Shown here: in pieces, positions 1 to 3,994 of the stretch | How positions within the stretch are numbered: the stretch's first letter is position 1 | Layout of the letters: the number at the start of each line of letters is the position of its first letter | Assembly: GCA_902482185.1 (NCBI GenBank) | Contig: CABSZR010000085.1 | Span: 1 to 6,431 of the forward strand | Direction of reading: 5' to 3' | From: an uncultured Collinsella sp. | GTDB taxonomy: Bacteria; Actinomycetota; Coriobacteriia; Coriobacteriales; Coriobacteriaceae | DNA length: 6,431 nucleotides | Notes under the pieces: model-generated | Database searches by the model: none | What the model was told of the DNA's origin: nothing | The model's input: only the letters and a program-made list of their open reading frames with translations | Program-made: the position numbers and the translations under genes

Positions 1-2
1 CG

Positions 3-1508
3 TTTTTGACCATGCATGGCCGCGGCGACGACTACCGCGAGCTCAAGCCCGCCGATGTTGCCTACTACGACGGCTGCGTCGAGGTCGATCTGTCGAGCAT
101 CAAGCCCATGATCGCGCTGCCGTTCCATCCTTCCAACGGCTTTGAGATCGACGAGCTCAACGAGAACCTCGAGGACATCCTGCGCGAGGTGGAGCTCGAG
201 GCCGCCAAGATCGGCGAGGGCAAGACGCACTTTAGCCTGCTCGACAAGATCGTCGACGGCAAGCTGCATGTGCAGCAGGGCGTTATCGCCGGCTGCTCGG
301 GCGGCAACTACGACTCCGTGGTCCAGGCTGCCCGCGTGCTCAAGGGCGCCAACACCGGTTGCGGCGAGTTCTCGCTGTCGGTCTATCCCACAAGCCAGCC
401 CGTGGCGCTCGAGCTCACGCGCCGTGGCTACATCTACGACCTTATGGAGGCCGGTGCGATCGTGCGCACGGCGTTTTGCGGCCCGTGCTTTGGCGCCGGC
501 GACACGCCCGCCAACAACGGCCTTTCGATCCGCCACACCACGCGCAACTTCCCCAACCGCGAGGGTTCCAAGCCGGGTAATGGCCAGCTGAGCGCCGTGG
601 CCCTGATGGACGCCCGCTCCATTGCGGCGACGGCTGCCAACGGCGGCATCCTGACGCCGGCGACCGACCTGCCCGAGGAGACTTGGGACGAGGCTTGCGA
701 GTACACCTTTGACGACGCGCCGTACAAAAAGCGCGTGTACTGGGGCTTTGGCAAGGCGGAGCCTGCCGACGAGCTGGTCGAGGGTCCCAACATCAAGCCG
801 TGGCCCGCGATGGAGCCGCTCGGCGACGATATCCTGCTCAAGGTGTGCTCCAAGATCATGGACCCGGTCACCACGACTGACGAGCTCATTCCTTCGGGCG
901 AGACGAGTTCCTTCCGCTCCAACCCGCTGGGCCTGGCCGAGTTTACGCTCAGCCGTCGCGATCCGGCCTACGTGGGTCGCTCCAAGGAGGTCGACGTCGT
1001 GGAGAAGCGCCGCGTTGCCGGTGAAGCCGCGGGCGACCTGGCGGCGCTCGATGCCGAGCTTGCCGGCGTGTTTGAGGCGCTGGCCGGCGCGGGTGTCGCG
1101 GCCGATGCCAAGGCGACCGAGTACGGCTCCATGCTCTATGCCAAGAAGCCCGGTGACGGTTCCGCCCGCGAGCAGGCCGCGAGCTGCCAGCGCGTAATTG
1201 GCGGCCTGGCCAACATCGTCCACGAGTACGCCACCAAGCGCTATCGCTCCAACGTGATGAACTGGGGTATGGTGCCCTTCCAGATGGAGGCCGAGCCCAA
1301 CTTTGAGGTGGGCGACTACGTCTTTGTGCCGGGTATCCGCGCCGCGCTCGATGGCGACCTGAAGAACATCGCCGCCTACGTGGTGCGCGCCGATGGTGCG
1401 GTTGAGCAGATTGAGCTCTATATTGCCGATATGACGGCAGAGGAGCGTGCCATCGTCAAGGCCGGCTGCCTGATCAACTACAACAAGTTCAAGGCCGCTG
1501 CCGAGTAA
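3..1508 (+). CDS. Aconitase-family hydratase (YbhJ-like), 3' part
   Basis: This is the C-terminal 500 or so residues of a probable 4Fe-4S hydro-lyase of the aconitase superfamily. The frame is open to the window edge, so the true start lies upstream and the TTG at 6 is not a real start; full-length relatives are about 750 residues, as I recall. Counting from that TTG, the cluster ligands are Cys97 (AGCSGGNYD) and Cys158/Cys161 ([10 protein letters not shown]). Next comes the substrate-site stretch [12 protein letters not shown] (176-187). The swivel domain follows, with the GSAREQAA segment around 385-392 matching the catalytic serine/arginine loop (GSSREHAA) of aconitases. The GCSGGNYD and CGPCFGAGD wording resembles E. 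coli YbhJ more than AcnA or AcnB. Citrate/isocitrate isomerisation is possible, but the substrate is not settled by sequence. It ends in TAA, followed by a long hairpin and then a terminator. The family call is firm; the substrate is unknown. Confidence 0.93.
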   Translation, partial: FLTMHGRGDDYRELKPADVAYYDGCVEVDLSSIKPMIALPFHPSNGFEIDELNENLEDILREVELEAAKIGEGKTHFSLLDKIVDGKLHVQQGVIAGCSGGNYDSVVQAARVLKGANTGCGEFSLSVYPTSQPVALELTRRGYIYDLMEAGAIVRTAFCGPCFGAGDTPANNGLSIRHTTRNFPNREGSKPGNGQLSAVALMDARSIAATAANGGILTPATDLPEETWDEACEYTFDDAPYKKRVYWGFGKAEPADELVEGPNIKPWPAMEPLGDDILLKVCSKIMDPVTTTDELIPSGETSSFRSNPLGLAEFTLSRRDPAYVGRSKEVDVVEKRRVAGEAAGDLAALDAELAGVFEALAGAGVAADAKATEYGSMLYAKKPGDGSAREQAASCQRVIGGLANIVHEYATKRYRSNVMNWGMVPFQMEAEPNFEVGDYVFVPGIRAALDGDLKNIAAYVVRADGAVEQIELYIADMTAEERAIVKAGCLINYNKFKAAAE

Positions 1509-1519
1509 CGTTGCTGTAC

Positions 1520-1591
1520 GCCCCGGACACACCTTTCCCTCGTGCTCACGCGCTTCGCGAGGGTCGCCCGAGGGAAAGGTGTGTCCGGGGC
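1520..1591. repeat. Long perfect inverted repeat after the hydratase gene
   Basis: A 23-bp perfect inverted repeat has its left arm at 1520-1542 and right arm at 1569-1591, starting 11 bp after the hydratase stop. The 26-nt loop contains its own small stem: CGCG 1549-1552 pairs with CGCG 1556-1559 around CTT. No T-run follows the right arm, so it is not a classical intrinsic terminator, though it could protect the mRNA 3' end. The arm contains GGACA followed by CACCTTT, which resembles the family A core GGACAGGCACCTTT found further on. It may be a diverged relation of that family. Confidence 0.85.
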
Positions 1592-1646
1592 TACCGCGAC
1601 GTTCTCGTTGGGTCTTGAGGGACGCTAATAAATAGACTTGCTTGAT

Positions 1647-1678
1647 GCCGCCTCTTTTTATTGGGGCGGCTTCTTTTT
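1647..1678 (+). terminator. Rho-independent terminator downstream of the hydratase
   Basis: GCCGCC at 1647-1652 pairs with GGCGGC at 1665-1670. The stem can extend inward by a T-G wobble and a C-G pair. It is followed at once by the T-rich tract TTCTTTTTG. This is the standard form of an intrinsic terminator, 139 bp after the hydratase stop, and is the likely transcription end of that gene or operon. Confidence 0.88.
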
Positions 1679-1685
1679 GTCGAAA

Positions 1686-1720
1686 ACCACCACATTGGGG
1701 TCAGGCACCTTTGTGGCGGT
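1686..1720. repeat. Family A palindrome, copy A1
   Basis: The left arm ACCACCACA and right arm TTGTGGCGGT enclose the core GGGGTCAGGCACCT. That core is the reverse complement, with one change, of the AGGTGCCTGTCCCC seen in copy A3. The flank TCGAAAACC lies on the left. It is the most diverged full copy, with one mismatched arm base. It sits 8 bp before the TCTC end of palindrome B1. Confidence 0.75.
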
Positions 1721-1723
1721 CCC

Positions 1724-1788
1724 GTTTGTCTCGACCTGTAACATCTGGGCCCCTATTTGACGAGCGGTTGTTACAGATTGAGACAAAC
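1724..1788. repeat. Family B palindrome, copy B1
   Basis: The 20-nt arms (1724-1743 and 1769-1788) match at 18 of 20 positions, one difference being a G-U wobble in RNA. From TCTC (1729) to GAGA (1783) is exactly 55 bp, as in the other four copies. The 25-nt centre carries CCTATTTG, close to that of copy B4. B1 is the first half of the first 135-bp unit. Confidence 0.88.
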
Positions 1789-1863
1789 GATCGCCGCTGA
1801 TCATTTCATCTCAATCTGTAACATCTAAGATCGAAAAGAGCCGCTAGATGTTACAGATCGAGA
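1729..1863. repeat. 135-bp double-palindrome unit, copy 1
   Basis: The unit consists of palindrome B1 (55 bp), a 25-bp spacer (1784-1808) and palindrome B2 (55 bp). A second unit of identical length and order lies at 3682-3816. The two spacers agree at 21 of 25 positions by eye, both containing CGCCGCTGA. The pair therefore descends from duplication of one composite unit rather than separate arrival of single palindromes. Confidence 0.82.
1809..1863. repeat. Family B palindrome, copy B2
   Basis: The 18-nt arms TCTCAATCTGTAACATCT and AGATGTTACAGATCGAGA match at 17 of 18 positions. The span is exactly 55 bp. The centre contains CGAAAAGAG, placing an A-run at the position where B1 and B4 have TTT, as if this centre were in the opposite orientation. 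Confidence 0.88.
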
Positions 1864-1882
1864 CAGTCGAGTGCCAGAGTCG

Positions 1883-1919
1883 AAAACCACCGCAAAGGGC
1901 CTGTCCCTTTCGTGGTGGT
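1883..1919 (-). terminator. Family A palindrome A2, likely terminator of the minus-strand orphan gene
   Basis: Left arm 1886-1899 (ACCACCGCAAAGGG) and right arm 1905-1919 form a 13- to 14-bp stem with one asymmetry and the loop CCTGT. On the minus strand the stem is followed by TTTTCG (1886 down to 1881). The hairpin lies 53 bp beyond the stop codon of the 1973-2641 gene. Stem plus a short T-run in that place suggests an intrinsic terminator; the T-run is only four long, so efficiency may be modest. Confidence 0.6.
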
Positions 1920-1972
1920 GGGGGCGAGCTCGATGTTGCCGTGCTCGTTGAACGACATTCTAATGGGCGTCT

Positions 1973-2641
1973 CTACAGAATTTCATCCGGGCTGGCGGGT
2001 TTGGTTGTTTTGGGGATGCCGAGTTTGGATGACGCGAAATCGTCAACATTGTCCTTAATTCCGTCTTTGGTGTAGACAGTGACCATATAGGTGCTGTGTC
2101 CGAATTCGCCCTTGTCGCGTGTTGCCCAGGCATCCCAGTAGGCGGCCCCGTTTCGCCCTTTGATTTTTCCGACACGGCGGAGTTCTGTTCGCTTTAATTG
2201 CTGGTTGCTATAGATGGTTCGACCGGCCTCCTCGGTGAGCCCGCACTGTCCAAGCATCTTGTCGAGGACTTGGTTCATGTGGCGCTCATCGGTGTTTGGT
2301 GCGTAGTCGTAGGCGAGGGTGATGGAGTCGAGGGGCTGGTCGTCGATCAAATAATTCATCGTCTGAGGTTCAAGGCAGAAATAGGGGGAGCATCCGTCGA
2401 CCTTGCCGAGCAACGGTAACTTGGACTGCCAACTTCCGGTGGGAATTGCATATTCGTAGAACACGCCACGGCAGACAAGGGAGAGCGAGGTGGCACGCGA
2501 GCCGGCGTCGATCATCCCGCAAAGATCGAAGGGCGAGGCGATACCAAAAGAAAAGGGCGTGATGACGATAAGGAAGAGCATCACGATGGGTATGGCGAGA
2601 ATGGCGATGACGTTGCGACCGGTGGAATGAGGCGGCTTCAT
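1973..2641 (-). CDS. Orphan single-pass, cysteine-containing exported protein (222 aa)
   Basis: I do not recognise this protein. The ATG at 2641 is chosen because GAGGAG lies 5 bp upstream; a TTG at 2659 would add six residues but would place that ribosome site inside the gene. Residues 1-10 (MKPPHSTGRN) are polar and basic. Residues 11-35 form one strong hydrophobic segment, either a membrane anchor or an uncleaved signal, so the rest probably faces outside. Five cysteines follow at 41, 57, 84, 89 and 133, enough for two disulfides. Residue 41 lies after the hydrophobic stretch, but the context FDLCG is not a convincing lipobox. The C-terminal half is hydrophilic, with KGRNGAAYWDAW near 161-172. 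The gene is less GC-biased than the flanking housekeeping genes. It runs divergently from the 2876-3547 gene, which has a similar size and plan but no convincing sequence match by eye. Confidence 0.8.
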   Translation of the reverse strand: MKPPHSTGRNVIAILAIPIVMLFLIVITPFSFGIASPFDLCGMIDAGSRATSLSLVCRGVFYEYAIPTGSWQSKLPLLGKVDGCSPYFCLEPQTMNYLIDDQPLDSITLAYDYAPNTDERHMNQVLDKMLGQCGLTEEAGRTIYSNQQLKRTELRRVGKIKGRNGAAYWDAWATRDKGEFGHSTYMVTVYTKDGIKDNVDDFASSKLGIPKTTKPASPDEIL

Positions 2642-2751
2642 ATGCGCTCCTCGAGACAAGGATCTGTTGAGGATAGGCAGAAATGGATATGTTCAGAGAA
2701 CAATTCAAGTTTAATCTCATGGCGCGAGATGGTCGACCGCTAGCGTCGAAA

Positions 2752-2786
2752 ACCACCACAAAGGTGCCTGTCCCCTTTGTGGTGGT
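2752..2786. repeat. Family A palindrome, copy A3
   Basis: This is the cleanest family A copy: perfect 13-bp arms, ACCACCACAAAGG (2752-2764) and CCTTTGTGGTGGT (2774-2786), around the 9-nt loop TGCCTGTCC. The left flank GTCGAAAACC matches A1 and A2. It lies in the 234-bp gap between the two divergent orphan genes, 19 bp before the proposed -35 box of the plus-strand gene. It may insulate the two promoters. Confidence 0.85.
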
Positions 2787-2805
2787 GAGGAGCGCGCGGC
2801 TTCTT

Positions 2806-2834
2806 TTGGTAATAGTGTTAGCTGGCGGTATCAT
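2806..2834 (+). promoter_or_regulatory. Sigma70-type promoter for the plus-strand orphan gene
   Basis: TTGGTA (2806-2811), a 17-bp spacer and TATCAT (2829-2834) match the housekeeping consensus at 4 of 6 and 5 of 6 positions. Transcription would begin near 2841, about 35 nt before the GTG at 2876. That makes the GTG at 2837 unusable from this promoter and supports a later start. Confidence 0.5.
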
Positions 2835-2875
2835 TAGTGCAGGTGGCGAAGGTTTGCATTGTGGGGTGTTTTGCC

Positions 2876-3547
2876 GTGAGCCGTTCTGCCCGTATTGGAT
2901 TGATTGTCTTGGCGCTTGCGATCGCTGTGGTTGGCGCGGGCGCTGTCGGTATGGCATTTCTACCTGCTGCGGTGACGGAGCCGGTGGTCAAGCCTGTGAC
3001 TCAATCTGTCGAACTTCTGACCGGCGACGACAAGCCCGAGGCCATTACCGTTGATTTTGATGAGCAGCCGGCTGTGCTGGGTATTAGCAATTATCCGCGT
3101 ATTCAGCTTGGGGCCATGCGCTATACCACGGATACAAGCCTGATCGATAGGGCGTCCGAGCTACTCAAGGGCAAAACATTTAAGCGTTGGTACGGATATG
3201 CGTCCTATCGGGCAAAAGCGAACGACATGGTTGGCGGATGTCACTCTTCCATCGAGCTGGACACTGCAAACGGCGCCAAGTTATGTGATGTCTCGTACGA
3301 TCCGGGCTACGAGGGCAATGAGGGTCCGGGCATCTACATCATGGACGGCAATGTCGCCTATGTCATGGAGGGCGACCAGACCGAGCTCAACGATTTTATG
3401 GGTCAGTGTATCCAAGATGCCTATAAACAGACCTGCTTGCCTGACCCGCAGACTGCACGCGATAGTGGGTCTGCCCGTACATGGCTGTTCGAGGATGAGA
3501 TGCCCTGGACCGTCGAATCGGGAAGTACGGGTTCGGCGAAGGAGTAG
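2876..3547 (+). CDS. Orphan single-pass, cysteine-containing exported protein (223 aa)
   Basis: I do not recognise this protein. The GTG at 2876 is chosen because GGGGTG (2863-2868) lies 7 bp upstream, the protein then opens with the basic MSRSAR, and the likely promoter ends near 2834. GTG 2861, with GAAGG 8 bp upstream, is a real alternative; GTG 2837 is unlikely. Residues 7-30 form one hydrophobic segment rich in Ala, Val and Gly, so a signal anchor or signal peptide is expected. A linker with many prolines and valines follows (30-65), then a mixed domain of about 70-190 including IDRASELLKGKTFKRW (90-105). Cysteines at 122, 137, 178 and 187 could form two disulfides. The acidic tail ends in AKE. 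A family A hairpin follows the stop within 9 bp. Codon use is looser than in clpB, which fits an accessory or weakly expressed gene. Confidence 0.8.
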   Translation: MSRSARIGLIVLALAIAVVGAGAVGMAFLPAAVTEPVVKPVTQSVELLTGDDKPEAITVDFDEQPAVLGISNYPRIQLGAMRYTTDTSLIDRASELLKGKTFKRWYGYASYRAKANDMVGGCHSSIELDTANGAKLCDVSYDPGYEGNEGPGIYIMDGNVAYVMEGDQTELNDFMGQCIQDAYKQTCLPDPQTARDSGSARTWLFEDEMPWTVESGSTGSAKE

Positions 3548-3555
3548 AGACCGCG

Positions 3556-3593
3556 ACCACCACAAAGGTGCCTGTCCTCTTTGTGGTGGTTTT
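3556..3593 (+). terminator. Family A palindrome A4, likely terminator of the plus-strand orphan gene
   Basis: ACCACCACAAAGG (3556-3568) pairs with TCTTTGTGGTGGT (3578-3590), 13 bp with one G-U, around TGCCTGTCC. TTTT (3590-3593) and then CGG follow. It begins 9 bp after the stop codon of the 2876-3547 gene, the expected place for an intrinsic terminator. The GAAAA/TTTTC flank lies on the right here, opposite to A2 and A3. Confidence 0.65.
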
Positions 3594-3600
3594 CGGTCTG

Positions 3601-3655
3601 TCTCGATCTGTAACATCTTGGCCGCTAAAAGTGGGCTTGGTGTTACAGATTGAGA
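3601..3655. repeat. Family B palindrome, copy B3
   Basis: The 15-nt arms TCTCGATCTGTAACA and TGTTACAGATTGAGA match at 14 of 15 positions, the exception being a G-U wobble. The span is exactly 55 bp. The centre can pair further: GCCGCT with AGTGGGC around AAA, with one bulged G. It starts 10 bp after hairpin A4, echoing the A1-B1 spacing. It is a solitary copy, separated from B4 by 26 bp unlike the conserved 25-bp spacer. Confidence 0.87.
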
Positions 3656-3676
3656 TTTTCGATTCAGGTGTCTTCT

Positions 3677-3741
3677 GTTCGTCTCGATCTGTAACAGATA
3701 GAGCCCTATTTGCCGACTAGATGTTACAGATTGAGACAAAC
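3677..3741. repeat. Family B palindrome, copy B4
   Basis: The 16-bp arms 3681-3696 and 3722-3737 pair with one G-U wobble, and an outer GTT/AAC extension continues past one mismatch. From TCTC (3682) to GAGA (3736) is 55 bp. The centre carries CCCTATTTG, as in B1. The left arm ends in AACAGAT where other copies have AACATCT. B4 is the first half of the second 135-bp unit. Confidence 0.87.
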
Positions 3742-3816
3742 GGGCGCCGCTGAACAATTCATCTCGATCTGTAACATCTAGAGCCGGAAACGGTCGATAG
3801 ATGTTACAGATCGAGA
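3682..3816. repeat. 135-bp double-palindrome unit, copy 2
   Basis: The unit consists of palindrome B4, a 25-bp spacer (3737-3761) and palindrome B5. It is the direct-repeat partner of 1729-1863, with identical length and spacing of parts and equivalent starts 1953 bp apart. The two units bracket both orphan genes and several family A hairpins, so recombination between them would remove the whole cassette. Confidence 0.82.
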
Positions 3817-3817
3817 T
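3761..3817. repeat. Family B palindrome, copy B5 (perfect arms)
   Basis: The 20-nt arms 3761-3780 and 3798-3817 are perfect inverted repeats. Inside them CCG (3784-3786) pairs with CGG (3791-3793) around GAAA, a GNRA tetraloop closed by G-C. As RNA it would be a nearly continuous stem of about 25 bp. The TCTC to GAGA span is 55 bp. This is the best preserved copy. Confidence 0.9.
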
Positions 3818-3847
3818 AGTGAGGGTACGAGGCCGCAGCGGGTGAGC

Positions 3848-3859
3848 GTGCCTGCCCCC
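3848..3859. repeat. Bare family A core without arms
   Basis: GTGCCTGCCCCC matches the family A core GTGCCTGTCCCC at 11 of 12 positions, but the ACCACC/GGTGGT arms are absent. It is probably a decayed copy at the right edge of the repeat block. Confidence 0.4.
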
Positions 3860-3880
3860 TATCTCTTAATCACTCATAAA

Positions 3881-3916
3881 ATCTTATATATAGAGACTTA
3901 GATTTATGTATAAGAT
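3881..3916. promoter_or_regulatory. AT-rich inverted repeat upstream of clpB
   Basis: ATCTTATATATA (3881-3892) and TATGTATAAGAT (3905-3916) are inverted repeats matching at 11 of 12 positions, separated by 12 bp. The stretch from about 3862 to 3920 is far more AT-rich than its surroundings, as expected of a promoter, and the repeat is centred about 97 bp before the clpB ATG. It could be an operator or a weak hairpin. It matches neither the CIRCE (HrcA) nor the HAIR (HspR) consensus. No -35/-10 pair with good spacing was found, so the exact promoter is not called. Confidence 0.45.
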
Positions 3917-3955
3917 CGTACAAAGCTGGCAACAATACTTCTCGAACAACGTGAA

Positions 3956-3978
3956 GCCGCCCCGTAGGGCGGCCGCCC
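3956..3978 (+). promoter_or_regulatory. GC-rich hairpin in the clpB leader
   Basis: GCCGCCC (3956-3962) pairs perfectly with GGGCGGC (3967-3973) around a CGTA loop. The right arm also belongs to a perfect 12-bp palindrome, GGGCGGCCGCCC (3967-3978). No T-run follows, so it is not a terminator. It ends only 5 bp (palindrome) or 10 bp (hairpin) before the GAGGTG ribosome site. It may affect translation or stability of the clpB mRNA. Confidence 0.6.
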
Positions 3979-3983
3979 CAAGA

Positions 3984-3989
3984 GAGGTG
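3984..3989 (+). promoter_or_regulatory. Strong ribosome binding site of clpB
   Basis: GAGGTG lies 5 bp before the ATG at 3995 and fixes that start. The protein beginning there ([17 protein letters not shown]) aligns with the usual ClpB N-terminus. Confidence 0.8.
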
Positions 3990-3994
3990 ATTCC

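Noticed and set aside
1848..2075. 75-residue plus-strand open frame
   Set aside because: It begins inside palindrome B2, crosses A2 and ends antisense to the minus-strand orphan gene; no ribosome site or protein character was seen.
2683..3054. 123-residue plus-strand open frame with the stretch KTTTKVPVPFVVV
   Set aside because: That stretch is simply palindrome A3 translated. The rest overlaps the 2876-3547 gene in another frame with many Cys, Arg and Gly, and there is only a weak ribosome site.
1724..3817. CRISPR array from the repeated TCTCGATCTGTAACA arms
   Set aside because: The repeats are inverted pairs, not uniform direct repeats with unique spacers. The 25-bp spacers between paired copies are themselves conserved, and no cas gene is present.
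1680..3870. Insertion sequence or transposon
   Set aside because: No transposase or integrase frame, and no terminal repeats with target duplication were found; only non-autonomous palindromes are seen.
3866..3901. CIRCE-like element before clpB (TTAATCACTC ... GAGACTTAG)
   Set aside because: CIRCE needs TTAGCACTC, nine bases, then GAGTGCTAA. Here both arms deviate and the gap is too long.
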